DNA of 55,379 nucleotides from Paludibacteraceae bacterium (GCA_017961765.1 JAGCWQ010000061.1:1-55379), one strand, 5' to 3'; positions 26,485 to 37,107 are shown, numbered from the stretch's first letter. Made by a program: numbers and translations. Notes: generated by a model not told the origin, from the letters alone.

Positions 26485-29379
26485 TCAAAGTTTCCTTTGA
26501 ACCTCAATTTGCTCGAATCCTTCAATAATATCGCCAACTTGGATATCATTGTAGTTTTGGATATTCAAACCGCAATCGAGACCAGAAACAACCTCCTTGA
26601 CATCATCCTTGAATCGTTTCAAAGATGCGAGGTCGCCCGTATAGACCACGATACCGTCGCGGATGAGACGAACCTTGTTCGTACGCTTGATCTTTCCCTC
26701 ACGAACCATACATCCAGCAATCGTACCGACCTTCGTAATCTTGAAGACCTCCTGTACCTCTGCCGAACCGGTAATCTCCTCCCTCAACTCTGGAGAAAGC
26801 ATACCCTCCATAGCCGCCTTGACCTCTTCGATAGCGTCGTAGATGATTGAATAGAGGCGGATATCGATCTCCTCCTTCTCAGCAATCTTACGAGCAGCCA
26901 AAGATGGACGGACTTGGAATCCGACGATGATGGCATTGGATGCAGCAGCCAACATCACATCCGACTCGGAAATTTGTCCCACAGCCTTGTGGATGACATT
27001 GACTTGTATTTGTTCTGTAGAGAGTTTCAACAATGAATCGGACAAAGCCTCGATAGAGCCGTCCACGTCTCCCTTCACGATCACGTTCAACTCCTGGAAG
27101 TTTCCGAGGGCGATACGACGACCGATCTCGTCCAAAGTCAAGTGGCGGGAAGTACGCAAACCTTGCTCACGCTGCAACTGCAAACGCTTGTTTGCCACCT
27201 CACGAGCCTCCTGCTCTGTTGGGAGGACGTTGAAATTGTCACCTGCCTGAGGCGCTCCGTCCAAACCAAGAATCAAAGCAGGCTCCGAAGGACGAGCCTC
27301 CGTGATGCGCTGGTTACGCTCATTGAACATTGCCTTGATCTTTCCGTGGTTAGTTCCAGCCACGACCACATCACCGACCTTCAACGTACCGTTGCTGACA
27401 AGAACCGTAGAGACATATCCACGACCCTTATCCAACTGCGACTCGATGATGGAACCCGTAGCCCTACGGTTCGGATTAGCCTTCAAATCCAACATTTCAG
27501 CCTCAAGGAGCACTTTCTCCATCAACTCCTTGACACCCGTACCCTTCTTAGCCGCAATGTCCTGGGATTGGTACTTACCACCCCACTCCTCCACGAGGTA
27601 GTTCATATTGGCAAGGGACTCCTTAATCTTATCAGGATTAGCCGTCGGCTTATCAATCTTATTAATAGCGAAAACGATAGGCACACCAGCCACTGAAGCG
27701 TGGTTGATAGCCTCCACCGTCTGAGGCATCACATCGTCGTCGGCAGCCACAATGATGATGGCGATATCCGTCACCTTAGCACCACGGGCACGCATAGCCG
27801 TAAATGCCTCGTGACCCGGAGTATCCAAGAAGGTGATTTGCTGACCATCCGACAAGGTAACGTTGTATGCACCAATGTGCTGGGTGATACCACCCGCCTC
27901 ACCGGCGATTACATTCGTCTTACGGATATAGTCCAACAAGGAAGTCTTACCATGGTCAACGTGACCCATGACTGTTACGATAGGAGGGCGGCGAACCAAA
28001 TCCTCCTCCTTATCCTCCTCTTCGTGGATAGCCTCAGCAACCTCGGCACTAATATATTCCGTCTCGAAACCGAACTCCTCGGCAACGATGTTGATAGTTT
28101 CAGCATCCAAACGTTGGTTGATGGACACCATAAGACCCAAGCTCATGCAAGTACCGATAACCTTCGTCACAGGCACGTCCATCATAGTAGCCAACTCGCT
28201 GACCGTCACAAACTCCGTAATTTTGAGTTTGCTTTGGTTCTGGCGTTCCTGCTCCTCCAACTCCTGTTGCTTTAGAGATTGCAACTCACGTTTATCACGT
28301 CTGTGCTTAGAGGATGTCGTCTTTTGACCCTTGCTCGTCAAACGAGCCAACGTCTCCTTAATCTGCTTTTGAACAGCCTCTTCGCTCACCTCAGGCTTAA
28401 CAACAGACTTCTTGAATTGTTGTTTCTTCTTGTCGCCCTGTTGTTGCTTATCGTTTCTATTCTGCTGAGGTTTGCCGCCCTTTTCGCCTTGGTTACCTCC
28501 GTTAGTCTTGCTATAGTCGGCGATATCCACACGCTCCTTCACGATACGCTTGCGCTTCTTGCGCTTGTCGTCCGTCATATCAGGCTTGAGGTTGATGTTA
28601 CCAACCACCTTCGGACCATTCAACTTTGGCACGTCCGTCTTTATCATAGAAGACTTGGAGTCTTGTGACTCATCGCCCTTTCCGAACGTACGACGTTGCT
28701 CACGCTCCTTTTTACGCTCCTCCTTGCTCTTTTTCTTAGGACGAGTCTGTTGGTTTAGAGCGGAAAGGTCAATCTTTCCGACAACGTTGATATTCGTATT
28801 CAACTCCACCTTTCCGAGGGAGAATACTTCTTGTTCCTTCTTCGGAGCATCCATTGGGGCATTCTCCGAATCATTGGAGGATTCAGCACCCTCCACCTCT
28901 TGCTGAGGCACATCATTGTTTTCCGCCGGAGTCTCGTTTTTAGTCTCCACAGGAGCAGTTTCGATGACATCCGACTCGCCTTTAGGCTCGCTCGTCTGAG
29001 GATCCTCCCCCTTTGGAGTCGTCTCAGTCTTAGTTGAACTATTCAAATCGTCTAAATTGATTTTTCCAACTTGCTTTATCTTAGGGAGCTGATCCTCCGG
29101 TATGACCGTCTTAATCTCTTCCTCCTTCTTGGAGTCACGGTTTTCGTTAGAGGCACTCGCCTTTTTATCCTTTGTTTGTCTTTGTTGAGTCACCTTGTTA
29201 GACTCAATTTTCATATTTTTATCTTTACTGAACGCACTGTACAACAACTCCTCCATCTCATCCGAGATTTTAGAATTGGGATCGGAAGATATGGTATGGC
29301 CATGTTTTTGAAGGAAATCTACGGCCGTAGCGATTCCCACATTTAACTCTTTCGCAATTTTACTTAATCGTATAGACAT
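26485..29379 (-). CDS. infB: Translation initiation factor IF-2
   Basis: A 964-residue protein with a long, charged, low-complexity N-terminal half (about 1-380, rich in K, E, Q and N) that varies in this family. The GTPase follows: G1 GHVDHGKTS near residue 470, G3 DTPGHEAF and G4 NKIDKP. The C-terminal domains that bind fMet-tRNA include GSAEVQEVF and [14 protein letters not shown]. It delivers initiator tRNA to the 30S subunit. It sits in the conserved rimP-nusA-infB order, 146 bases after nusA. Confidence 0.98.
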   Translation of the reverse strand: MSIRLSKIAKELNVGIATAVDFLQKHGHTISSDPNSKISDEMEELLYSAFSKDKNMKIESNKVTQQRQTKDKKASASNENRDSKKEEEIKTVIPEDQLPKIKQVGKINLDDLNSSTKTETTPKGEDPQTSEPKGESDVIETAPVETKNETPAENNDVPQQEVEGAESSNDSENAPMDAPKKEQEVFSLGKVELNTNINVVGKIDLSALNQQTRPKKKSKEERKKEREQRRTFGKGDESQDSKSSMIKTDVPKLNGPKVVGNINLKPDMTDDKRKKRKRIVKERVDIADYSKTNGGNQGEKGGKPQQNRNDKQQQGDKKKQQFKKSVVKPEVSEEAVQKQIKETLARLTSKGQKTTSSKHRRDKRELQSLKQQELEEQERQNQSKLKITEFVTVSELATMMDVPVTKVIGTCMSLGLMVSINQRLDAETINIVAEEFGFETEYISAEVAEAIHEEEDKEEDLVRRPPIVTVMGHVDHGKTSLLDYIRKTNVIAGEAGGITQHIGAYNVTLSDGQQITFLDTPGHEAFTAMRARGAKVTDIAIIIVAADDDVMPQTVEAINHASVAGVPIVFAINKIDKPTANPDKIKESLANMNYLVEEWGGKYQSQDIAAKKGTGVKELMEKVLLEAEMLDLKANPNRRATGSIIESQLDKGRGYVSTVLVSNGTLKVGDVVVAGTNHGKIKAMFNERNQRITEARPSEPALILGLDGAPQAGDNFNVLPTEQEAREVANKRLQLQREQGLRTSRHLTLDEIGRRIALGNFQELNVIVKGDVDGSIEALSDSLLKLSTEQIQVNVIHKAVGQISESDVMLAAASNAIIVGFQVRPSLAARKIAEKEEIDIRLYSIIYDAIEEVKAAMEGMLSPELREEITGSAEVQEVFKITKVGTIAGCMVREGKIKRTNKVRLIRDGIVVYTGDLASLKRFKDDVKEVVSGLDCGLNIQNYNDIQVGDIIEGFEQIEVQRKL

Positions 29380-29525
29380 ATTCTAACTTTAAAACTTTTT
29401 AAAAATTCATCACCGCACATTTGCGACTAAAGAGAGGCCACCGCAACGGATCGGTAGGCCAAAGCATCCCACTTCCTTTCCTAACGGAGAAGTGTATAAA
29501 AGAACTTCAGTAAAGAGCCATCGTA

Positions 29526-30830
29526 TTATTCCTCGCTGTCTGACGAACCAGCCACTTCGTCAGCCTCAGCTTCTCCTTCGCTCTCGAACTCGGCACTCAA
29601 AATCCTAATGACGTCGTCAATAGTCTCCTCCTCCAAGTCAGTGCGCTTGAGCAACTCGTCCCTAGGAATATCAAGGACGCTCTTCGCCGTATCACAGCCA
29701 ATTCCCTTCAAGATGTCGATCACCCAAGGGTCGATTTCATCGAGGAACTCGTCGAGGTAGATGTCCTCGCCGTCGAAACTGCCTGGCTCATCACGGAAGA
29801 CCTCAATCTGGTATTCCGTCAACATGGTAGCCAAACGAATGTTCATACCACCCTTACCGATGGCCAATGAAACCTCCTCAGGCTTCAAGAAGACATCCGC
29901 CCTCTTGTACTCCTCCAACAAACGGATGGAAGAGATGCGGGCAGGACTCAAAGCCCTCGAAATGTACAATGAAACATTGCTTGTATAATTGATTACATCA
30001 ATATTCTCATTTCTCAACTCACGGACGATACCATGGATGCGGGCACCCTTCATACCGACACAAGCACCCACTGGGTCGATACGGTCGTCGTAAGACTCGA
30101 CAGCCACCTTGGCACGCTCACCAGGGATACGGGCAATACCCTTGATAGTGATGAGACCATCGTTGATTTCAGGCACCTCCAACTCGAACAAACGACGAAG
30201 GAAGTCGTTGGAAGTTCTTGACAAGATGATCTTAGGGTTGTTGTTGCTGCCGTCCACCTTTGCTACGATGGCACGGACATTATCACCCTTGTGATAGAAA
30301 TCGGTAGGGATCTGCTCCGACTTAGGCAAGAGCATTTCGTTTCCGTCCTCGTCCACCAAAAGAATCTCCTTCTTCCATACTTGGTACACCTCACCAGAAA
30401 CAATCGTACCCAATTTCTCCTTATATTTGGCAATCAAGTTATCCTTTTGCAAATCGAGGATCTTTGAAGCCAACGTCTGACGCAAGTTCAAGATAGCACG
30501 ACGGCCAAACGATGCGAAATCGACTTTGTCGGTCACATCTTCGCCCACCTCAAAATCCTCATCTATCTTTCTGGCCTCGCTCAGCGAAATCTCAGTATTG
30601 TCATCTTCCAAATCAGCATCTTCCACGATCTTTCTGTTGCGATAGATCTCAAAATCGCCCTTGTCCGGATTGATGATAACGTCATAATTCTCATCCGTAC
30701 CGAACATCTTTGAAATAACGCTGCGGAACGACTCTTCCATCACGCTGATCATTGTGCTCCTATCGATGCTCTTCAAATCGATAAATTCTGAAAAGCTGTC
30801 GATCAAACTTACTTCCTCTTGTTTAGCCAT
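29526..30830 (-). CDS. nusA: Transcription elongation and termination factor NusA
   Basis: A 434-residue NusA. The N-terminal RNA-polymerase-binding domain carries MEESFRSVISKMFG. An S1 domain follows (about 135-200, GEVYQVWKKEILLVD), then two KH domains (VGACVGMKGARIHGIVREL and SLAIGKGGMNIRLA). The acidic C-terminal tail (SEFESEGEAEADEV) is also seen. The start is two bases after the rimP stop. NusA modulates pausing and intrinsic termination. Confidence 0.98.
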   Translation of the reverse strand: MAKQEEVSLIDSFSEFIDLKSIDRSTMISVMEESFRSVISKMFGTDENYDVIINPDKGDFEIYRNRKIVEDADLEDDNTEISLSEARKIDEDFEVGEDVTDKVDFASFGRRAILNLRQTLASKILDLQKDNLIAKYKEKLGTIVSGEVYQVWKKEILLVDEDGNEMLLPKSEQIPTDFYHKGDNVRAIVAKVDGSNNNPKIILSRTSNDFLRRLFELEVPEINDGLITIKGIARIPGERAKVAVESYDDRIDPVGACVGMKGARIHGIVRELRNENIDVINYTSNVSLYISRALSPARISSIRLLEEYKRADVFLKPEEVSLAIGKGGMNIRLATMLTEYQIEVFRDEPGSFDGEDIYLDEFLDEIDPWVIDILKGIGCDTAKSVLDIPRDELLKRTDLEEETIDDVIRILSAEFESEGEAEADEVAGSSDSEE

Positions 30831-30832
30831 GA

Positions 30833-31297
30833 CTATTTAAATCTGATAGTATATTTTGTATATTTTATTTTATCGTATTCGAATGTGACAATTTCCTTCA
30901 CCTCCACCTTTCGCTTAGCCCCTTCCGGCTTCACCAGCTTGGTCTCCTCCAAACCGAAGGTGGTATCCGTGACATTGACCAAAATACCTTGGTGCTTCAC
31001 GCCGTCGGCAAGCACTTCCACCTCTTCTCCCTCGTATTTGCGGTATTGCTCCAACACCTTGAACGGAGAAGTAAGACCCGGAGAACCAACCTCCAACTCG
31101 TAATCCTCCACTTCACGATCCAACTTCGACTCGATGTAGTGAGTCAACTCTGCGCAATAATCGATGGAAACTCCTTGGCGGGAATCGACTTCCACGACAA
31201 TCTCATTATCCTTGCTGACAGTGACATCGACAAGATAACATTCCGAGTCTGCCAAAAAATCGCTAACTATTTGCCTTACGACGCTCTGTTCTATCAT
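30833..31297 (-). CDS. rimP: Ribosome maturation factor RimP
   Basis: A 154-residue RimP, the usual length, when started at ATG 31297 (MIEQSVVRQIVSDFL); the open frame continues to a TTG at 31351 but that part is the leader hairpin region. It shows the family pattern (CYLVDVTVSKDNEIVVEVDS, YELEVGSPGLTSPF). RimP assists 30S maturation. First gene of the nusA operon. Confidence 0.95.
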   Translation of the reverse strand: MIEQSVVRQIVSDFLADSECYLVDVTVSKDNEIVVEVDSRQGVSIDYCAELTHYIESKLDREVEDYELEVGSPGLTSPFKVLEQYRKYEGEEVEVLADGVKHQGILVNVTDTTFGLEETKLVKPEGAKRKVEVKEIVTFEYDKIKYTKYTIRFK

Positions 31298-31322
31298 CAC
31301 CTTTGTTTTTAGCAACAAAATA

Positions 31323-31340
31323 GGGGGACTCGCGTCCCCC
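31323..31340 (-). promoter_or_regulatory. GNRA-capped hairpin in the rimP-nusA-infB leader
   Basis: The minus-strand RNA would form a perfect 7-bp GC-rich stem (GGGGGAC/GTCCCCC) closed by a GCGA tetraloop. It is followed by a U-rich stretch (UAUUUUGUUG) and lies between the promoter and the rimP start. It may be an attenuator, protein-binding site or stability element. It is the only structured element I see in the leader. Confidence 0.55.
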
Positions 31341-31362
31341 ACTCTATTCAACTAAATCTATG

Positions 31363-31394
31363 CAAAGATAGTATCTTTATTTAAAAAAAGCAAA
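31363..31394 (-). promoter_or_regulatory. Textbook Bacteroidota promoter of rimP-nusA-infB
   Basis: On the minus strand TTTG (31394-31391), a 20-base spacer, then TATCTTTG (31370-31363). Transcription should begin near 31356, giving a leader of about 60 bases that includes the hairpin at 31323-31340. Confidence 0.8.
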
Positions 31395-31576
31395 TTTATT
31401 GTTGATAAACTATATAACGCATAATGTACCTATTTAATATATAAGCTGTTAGAATTATATATTTTTCATAAGATTTTTATTAAGGAATGCATAAAAAATT
31501 AAAATTAGCTCCATAGAAATGACAGGAACTACTGCCAAACATAGCGCTAAAACCCTCTTTTTATAATCTATTTTGG

Positions 31577-31584
31577 TACTTTTG
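31577..31584 (+). promoter_or_regulatory. Promoter -7 box of the DUF554 gene
   Basis: TACTTTTG, a full match, 29 bases before the start codon at 31613. No exact TTTG is found 19-21 bases upstream (it reads CTTTTT). Confidence 0.5.
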
Positions 31585-31612
31585 CCAAAATTTTAGAGAA
31601 GAGCACTATTCT

Positions 31613-32344
31613 ATGTTAGGTACCATCGTAAATACCCTCACCATCATGGCAGGCACCGCAGTAGGAGCCACCTTCAAGCAAAGCGTGAGCGAACGCTATC
31701 GGAAAGTCCTTTTCGACGCTTTGGGATTAGCCACCATCGTCTTAGGAACCAACGCCTCCGTGAGCAACATGCCGAAGAGCGAATATCCCGTCCTCTTCAT
31801 CCTCAGCCTTGCCATCGGAAGTCTTGTCGGCACAAAACTAGACCTCGCCGGGCGATTGGAACGATACGAAGAGAGACGTCGCACACGGAAGAAGACGGGG
31901 AAAGAGCAACCCAAACTAATCGAAGGATTGACCACGGGCTGCCTTCTCTACTGCATCGGCACCTTCTCCATCGTCGGTCCCGTGCTTTCCGCCCTTTCGC
32001 CAAGCCAAGGGTGGGACTTCGGAGAGGCAGGCAACACCTTCCTCTATACCAATGCCACGCTCGACCTGATCACAAGTGCCGTGCTCGCCGCCGTCTATGG
32101 TTGGGGGATGCTGTTGGCCGCACCGATTCTTTTCTGCTGGCAAGGAGCGTTCTATCTCATCGCCATCATCTTCCGCGATGCCATGCCTGAACCCATGCAA
32201 GTGGAACTCTGCATCGTCGGTGGTGTCTTGATTCTCTGTTCCGGCCTGTCGTTACTCAAGATTCGGGATTTCAAAACCATCAACATGCTCCCATCGCTTT
32301 TGGTACCCGTCCTTTGCTACACTGTCAAAATGTTATTTGTATGA
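31613..32344 (+). CDS. DUF554 family membrane protein
   Basis: A 243-residue protein with about six hydrophobic helices. The opening MLGTIVNTLTIMAGTAVGAT, the GTKLDLAGRLE region and GCLLYCIGTFSIVGPVLSAL are typical of the DUF554 (YdfK-like) family. Its physiological role is not established. The stop overlaps the next start as ATGA, so it is translationally coupled to the acetyltransferase that follows. Confidence 0.88.
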   Translation: MLGTIVNTLTIMAGTAVGATFKQSVSERYRKVLFDALGLATIVLGTNASVSNMPKSEYPVLFILSLAIGSLVGTKLDLAGRLERYEERRRTRKKTGKEQPKLIEGLTTGCLLYCIGTFSIVGPVLSALSPSQGWDFGEAGNTFLYTNATLDLITSAVLAAVYGWGMLLAAPILFCWQGAFYLIAIIFRDAMPEPMQVELCIVGGVLILCSGLSLLKIRDFKTINMLPSLLVPVLCYTVKMLFV

Positions 32345-32877
32345 TTACGATCCGCAACGCCACACCGCAAGACGCAGAAAAATTAGTGGAAATCTATGCC
32401 CCCTACGTGGAGCAGACCGCCATCACCTTCGAATATGAGATCCCCAGCGTGGAAGAGTTCCGGAAACGTATGGAATCCGTACTCGAAAAATATCCCTACC
32501 TGATAGCGGAAATCGACGATGAAATCGCAGGTTTCATCTATGCCAACACATTCAAGTCAAGACCCGCTTATAGCAGGACGGTGGAAATCTCCATCTACGT
32601 GAAAATGGAGAAACGAAAGATGGGCATAGGCAAAGCCCTCTACGAAGAGATGGAGAAACGGCTGAAACAGCAAGGCATCCTCAACATGAACGCTTGCACC
32701 ACATGGAGCGACACGCCCAACCAATACCTCACACACAATAGCCCAGAATTCCATCGACACATGGGATTCCAACCTTGTGCTCATTTCCATAAATGCGGCT
32801 ACAAATTCGGCCATTGGTTCGACATTCTATGGTTTGAAAAAATGCTTGGGGAGCACGAAGAGAATCATGAAATATGA
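32341..32877 (+). CDS. GNAT acetyltransferase, phosphinothricin-type
   Basis: A 178-residue GNAT domain. The order of elements (ITIRNATPQDAEKLVEIYAPYVEQTAITFEYE at the N-terminus, SRTVEISIYVKMEKRKMGIGKALYEEM for acetyl-CoA binding) matches the phosphinothricin/L-methionine sulfoximine acetyltransferase group. It would acetylate an amino acid analogue with acetyl-CoA in the cytoplasm. ATG 32341 fits the ATGA overlap with DUF554. Substrate is not certain. Confidence 0.88.
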   Translation: MITIRNATPQDAEKLVEIYAPYVEQTAITFEYEIPSVEEFRKRMESVLEKYPYLIAEIDDEIAGFIYANTFKSRPAYSRTVEISIYVKMEKRKMGIGKALYEEMEKRLKQQGILNMNACTTWSDTPNQYLTHNSPEFHRHMGFQPCAHFHKCGYKFGHWFDILWFEKMLGEHEENHEI

Positions 32878-33112
32878 ATCATGAAATAAAACACGTAAAG
32901 TTACCACGCAACGCCCATCCTTGACCATTTTTTACAATAAAATTCCAACAATTGAAATTTCAATCGGCCATTATTGTGGGGCCAATCTTTCGATGAATAG
33001 GGAATAACAATGCCATAAACTCATCCTTTCTCCCCTAATCCATGAGGGAAATAAGGGCCAATAAGATGCTACATAACATAATTTTGTATGAACGATTTAT
33101 TATAACTAATTG

Positions 33113-33120
33113 TAAATTTG
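33113..33120 (+). promoter_or_regulatory. Likely promoter -7 box of the CE4-GH8 gene
   Basis: TAAATTTG, a full TAnnTTTG match, 145 bases before the ATG at 33265; the nearest TTTG (33083-33086) is 26 bases upstream. The rest of the 32878-33264 gap is AT-rich with no gene visible; its leader is long. Confidence 0.4.
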
Positions 33121-33264
33121 TAGCGGATATAGTGGGATAATTCCCATTATACCCAAACTAGAAATCCGTAAACACAAACGAAACTAATTAAAAAGAAAGG
33201 GGTAGAATGTTTTTTAGAGACTTTTATTATTAGACATCGAAAGTATAACTTACATTTATTGAAT

Positions 33265-36200
33265 ATGAAAAAAAAATTATTAACAGCGGTTTCTTTGGCC
33301 GCACTGGGATGCATGTCCCTCTCCGCCCAACAAAAGGGGGAGATTGCGACATGGGAGAACTGGGCCAAGTCGGCGATAACCTTTACCTTCGACGATGGAG
33401 CCAATGAAGTAAACTCACATTCGTGGGCAGAAAAACAACTGAACCAATACGGCTTCAAAGCCACTTTCTATGTAGTGACTGGATGGGCTGGAAACAGCTG
33501 GGGAACTTATAAAAGCTTCGCCCAAAACGGCCATGAAATTGGCAGTCATACAGATTCCCATAGTGGCAACTCAAGTGAGTTGGCCTCTTCCAAATCAACC
33601 ATCGAGCGACAAATCGGGCAACCTTGTTTAACCATCGCCTATCCGAACTGTAACGAGATAAGCAACACATTGAATTACTACATCGGTGGTCGTATCTGCG
33701 GCGGTCAAACCAATGATAAATCTCCATCGAACTTGGCTCGCTTCGATTGCCAAATATGTGGTACACAAGGTATCAACAACACCAGCCAATTTACAAGTAG
33801 ATGTACGGGAGCCAACGGTGGTTGGATGGTTTTCCTAATCCATGGTATTCAAGGATACGAAGGAAATGGTAGTTATTCGCCAACCAGTCAAGACGCTTTC
33901 ACAGGAACACTAAAGTTCTTGAGCGAAAATAAAAAAGATTATTGGGTATGTACGGCACGTGACGCCATCATGTATCTTAAGGAGCGTGACAATGCGAAAT
34001 TCGAGAAAAAAGGAGGTGACGCTTCCAGCGATGTCTACACACTAACCGTAAATTTGGATAAAAAACTCTGTGAGTGGGATTATCCATTGTCAGTCCGCGT
34101 CCCTACGCAAAACGGCTGGGCTAACCTCAAGGTGACCCAAGACGAAAAGGAACTCGAATTTGAGGAGAAAGACGGATACGTCTACTTCAAGGCCATTCCA
34201 AACAAGGGTGACATTGTCGTAGGTTCCGGCAAGCCAGCTGTACCAGAACCAGAGTTCACCGTTTCTGTTGCTGGAAAGGAATTCTGCAAAGATTCCACAT
34301 ACAAGGTTACTTGGACTATGAGTGGTGATGCTAACGACAGAACCTACGCTTTAAATTGGGGAACTGGATCTTCTTCTACGGAGGTCAACATTGCAAGCGT
34401 TAAGGCATCATCCGAATGGGAGAACAACGGCACTCCATATTGGGTTGTCGATAATATTACAAGCGATGATGGAAACCACGGAGGCAACAGCCGTTGGGGA
34501 TCTATGTCTGGATCTGACGAATGGGTGGAGTTCAACTTAGGCAAGACCCAATCCATCGGTGGCGTTAAGATCGACGAGTGTACGGAGTACGACGTCATCA
34601 CAAGCTTCGAAATACAATACGACGAAAATGGTTCGTGGAAGACCGCTTACACAGGTAAGATGATCGGACACGACTTCTCAGCTACATTCAGCCCAGTATC
34701 CACAAGCAAGATGAGATTGTTCATCAAGTCAACGGAAGGTGGCGACGGATGTAACATCAACTACGTAGAGTTCAGCGGTGTGGCAGGATATGTCATCAAA
34801 GAGGGCATCAATGCAGCAGGTTCCATCGATTGGAAGCCAAAGGCAGCAGGCACAGGAATGCTGACCATCACCAACGCAAGGGGTAAAGTCTTGGCTCAAA
34901 CTGCATCTATGAAAGTAGCGAACTGCGGTGGCGGTGATGAACCTTGCACCAACTGTGGCAATCCAGATCCAGTAGCAGGAAGCGGTAATTATTTCGATGA
35001 AAACGGTGCTTATTTCGGCCCTGAGTGTGAAAGCGACGGTAGCCAATTGACAGGTGCCTTCTATACGGGTGACTACACTAGCCCATTCAAGACTTACTTG
35101 GGCAAGAGCGACGAAGAGATCCAAAAGAAATTGGATCAATTGTGGAATCACTACTTCGGAGGTGGTAGCAGTACCGTTTATTACGACAAAGGCCAAGAGG
35201 CTTACATCCTTGATACAGGTAACAACGACGTACGTTCAGAGGGTATGTCTTATGGTATGATGATCAGTGTGCAAACCAACCACAAAGAGGAATTCGCAAA
35301 ACTTTGGAAATTTGCAAAGAGCCACATGTGGCACAACCCTAGCTCTGGTGGTGACGGATACTTCTCTTGGCAAGTTGGAACTAATGGAAATGCACAAGAC
35401 CAAGGTTGTGCACCTGATGGTGAAATGTACTTTATGACCTCTTTGTTGCTCGCCGCTAACCGTTGGAACGAGAAGAGCTATATGGATGATGCACAAGCTA
35501 TTTTGAAGGCTTGCTGGAAAGGCAATGACCAATCCTTGTTCAACGAAAGGGAGAAAGTCGTAACTTTCCAACCATCTTACGGCAACAAAGATTTCTCCGA
35601 TCCATCATACGATTTGCCAGCATTCGTTGATTTGTTCTCACGTTGGTCAACCACCAACAACAGCACATGGAAAGAGGCTGCTCAAAAGACTCGTGACCAC
35701 TTGTACAAATCATCTAACAAGAGTTCAGGTTTGTTCTCCGACTACAACAACTTCGACGGAACACCTCATGGCGTAAGCTTCAACAGCAACGCAGAAAAGT
35801 ATATGTACGATGCTATGCGTTGTGCGATGAACTTCGGTATGGACTACTACTTGTTCGGTGCAGATGCAGAGAGACAAGAGGAGATGGCAAGGAGAATCAT
35901 CGATTTCTTCGAGAGAGATGGTTACCAACACGCTCGTTTCAATTGGGACGGTACAGGCGGTTCTGAGCAATACACATTGGGAGAGACCGGTGCCAACGCC
36001 GTAGCTTGCTACGCTTTGATGAATAATCCAAGCTACGAAAAACAAATCAAGACCAACTTGAACAAGGCTTGGAACGCACAACTCGCTACTGGCACATATC
36101 GTTACTACGACGGCTTGGTTCACTACTTGTCTATGCTCCACCTCTGCGGAAGCTTCAAGATTTGGAAGCCAGCTCCTACTATAACAGAGAAGACTGTAAA

Positions 36201-36543
36201 TGCTTCTGAATATTTGGGCGTTTCTTATAATGAGAAGACTACGATTGATTCGTTCGAGGATTGCAAGCTCTACAGGGTCACCATCATTCCAACAGCTAAC
36301 AGCCTAAGAGAAGGCTACAACGAAAAGGATATGATCTTGGTGCCAAACCCAGCAAAGAACTATTTCGAGATCAAGTCGGCAAAAGAAGTTCAGTCTATCG
36401 ACGTATTGAGCATGGTTGGCCAAGTAGTTTACAGCCAAAACAATGCTAACAGAGTCGAGATTAACCTTCCTTTTGGAACTTATATGGTAAGAGTGAAGAC
36501 AACCGACGGTGGCTATTCCATCTTGAAATTGGTTGTTAAGTAA
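33265..36543 (+). CDS. Secreted CE4 deacetylase fused to GH8 glycoside hydrolase, with T9SS sorting domain
   Basis: A 1092-residue secreted enzyme. A signal peptide (TAVSLAALGCMSLSAQ) precedes a NodB/CE4 domain (about 30-235, ITFTFDDGANEV, GSHTDSHSG). A discoidin-like carbohydrate-binding domain follows (about 375-515, SVKASSEWENNG to YVEFSGVAGY). The GH8 catalytic domain spans about 575-970 and includes the acid Glu in RSEGMSYGMM, the Asp in CAPDGEMYF, and conserved FSRW and GGSEQYTLGETG. A T9SS sorting domain ends the chain (NPAKNYFEI to ILKLVVK). The GH8 part most resembles reducing-end xylanases. Deacetylation plus xylanase would suit acetylated xylan; chitosan is the alternative. ATG 33265 is preferred over the TTG at 33259. 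Confidence 0.88.
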   Translation: MKKKLLTAVSLAALGCMSLSAQQKGEIATWENWAKSAITFTFDDGANEVNSHSWAEKQLNQYGFKATFYVVTGWAGNSWGTYKSFAQNGHEIGSHTDSHSGNSSELASSKSTIERQIGQPCLTIAYPNCNEISNTLNYYIGGRICGGQTNDKSPSNLARFDCQICGTQGINNTSQFTSRCTGANGGWMVFLIHGIQGYEGNGSYSPTSQDAFTGTLKFLSENKKDYWVCTARDAIMYLKERDNAKFEKKGGDASSDVYTLTVNLDKKLCEWDYPLSVRVPTQNGWANLKVTQDEKELEFEEKDGYVYFKAIPNKGDIVVGSGKPAVPEPEFTVSVAGKEFCKDSTYKVTWTMSGDANDRTYALNWGTGSSSTEVNIASVKASSEWENNGTPYWVVDNITSDDGNHGGNSRWGSMSGSDEWVEFNLGKTQSIGGVKIDECTEYDVITSFEIQYDENGSWKTAYTGKMIGHDFSATFSPVSTSKMRLFIKSTEGGDGCNINYVEFSGVAGYVIKEGINAAGSIDWKPKAAGTGMLTITNARGKVLAQTASMKVANCGGGDEPCTNCGNPDPVAGSGNYFDENGAYFGPECESDGSQLTGAFYTGDYTSPFKTYLGKSDEEIQKKLDQLWNHYFGGGSSTVYYDKGQEAYILDTGNNDVRSEGMSYGMMISVQTNHKEEFAKLWKFAKSHMWHNPSSGGDGYFSWQVGTNGNAQDQGCAPDGEMYFMTSLLLAANRWNEKSYMDDAQAILKACWKGNDQSLFNEREKVVTFQPSYGNKDFSDPSYDLPAFVDLFSRWSTTNNSTWKEAAQKTRDHLYKSSNKSSGLFSDYNNFDGTPHGVSFNSNAEKYMYDAMRCAMNFGMDYYLFGADAERQEEMARRIIDFFERDGYQHARFNWDGTGGSEQYTLGETGANAVACYALMNNPSYEKQIKTNLNKAWNAQLATGTYRYYDGLVHYLSMLHLCGSFKIWKPAPTITEKTVNASEYLGVSYNEKTTIDSFEDCKLYRVTIIPTANSLREGYNEKDMILVPNPAKNYFEIKSAKEVQSIDVLSMVGQVVYSQNNANRVEINLPFGTYMVRVKTTDGGYSILKLVVK

Positions 36544-36565
36544 CGGCTATAAACCTAATTTTGGA

Positions 36566-36605
36566 AGAGGACGTTTCAAGCAGGGACGTCCTCTTTCTTT
36601 TTCCT
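36566..36605 (+). terminator. Intrinsic terminator of the CE4-GH8 gene
   Basis: A perfect nine-base stem (AGAGGACGT/ACGTCCTCT) with an 11-base loop, followed by TTTCTTTTTCC. It lies 23 bases after the stop. Confidence 0.85.
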
Positions 36606-36686
36606 ATAGATGACCTTTCAAAACAGAAAATATAGGCACTGACCATATGATTTTATTCGTACATTTGCTAATAAGATTTTTACACT

Positions 36687-37100
36687 ATGATAAAGAGATT
36701 TGGAAAATTAGAATGTCTGGCGCTGCTACTCCTTTATGGCATCACCCTATTGTTGTGTAGAGGCACGGAAAATTGTGACGCCACCTGCGAATTCATTTCA
36801 TATTGCGACTGCTCCGATAGTTCTGGCGAATACGAATATGAGATTACCAAGATGAGTAATCCATCCTTTCAGGAGGTCGTAGGAAAGAGATTTATCCAAA
36901 TCAAAGATCTTGACACACTTCCAGTCTCCAATATCTACGAACTCTACAAATCAAAAGTCCACTGCAATGTAGATGTACTCTCTTTCAAAATCGGGAGCAT
37001 GAAAGTTTTCCCGTTCAGTTTCTATTTTATGGGACCCCTAACCCCAGAAGGAATGCCCATAGACAAAGAAGGCCACAAAAATTTAACCGGTATGAAATAA
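36687..37100 (+). CDS. Small membrane-anchored or secreted cysteine-rich protein, unknown
   Basis: A 137-residue protein I do not recognise. A hydrophobic N-terminus (LECLALLLLYGITLLLC) could be a signal or anchor, possibly a lipobox at Cys24. Then a run of cysteines (CDATCEFISYCDC) is followed by a soluble beta-type region. The gene is seven bases from the next membrane protein gene, so they are likely co-expressed. No function can be assigned. Confidence 0.6.
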   Translation: MIKRFGKLECLALLLLYGITLLLCRGTENCDATCEFISYCDCSDSSGEYEYEITKMSNPSFQEVVGKRFIQIKDLDTLPVSNIYELYKSKVHCNVDVLSFKIGSMKVFPFSFYFMGPLTPEGMPIDKEGHKNLTGMK

Positions 37101-37107
37101 ATTAGCC

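Noticed and set aside
33113-33264. Riboswitch in the long leader of the CE4-GH8 gene
   Set aside because: No conserved stems or known motif recognised; AT-rich only.
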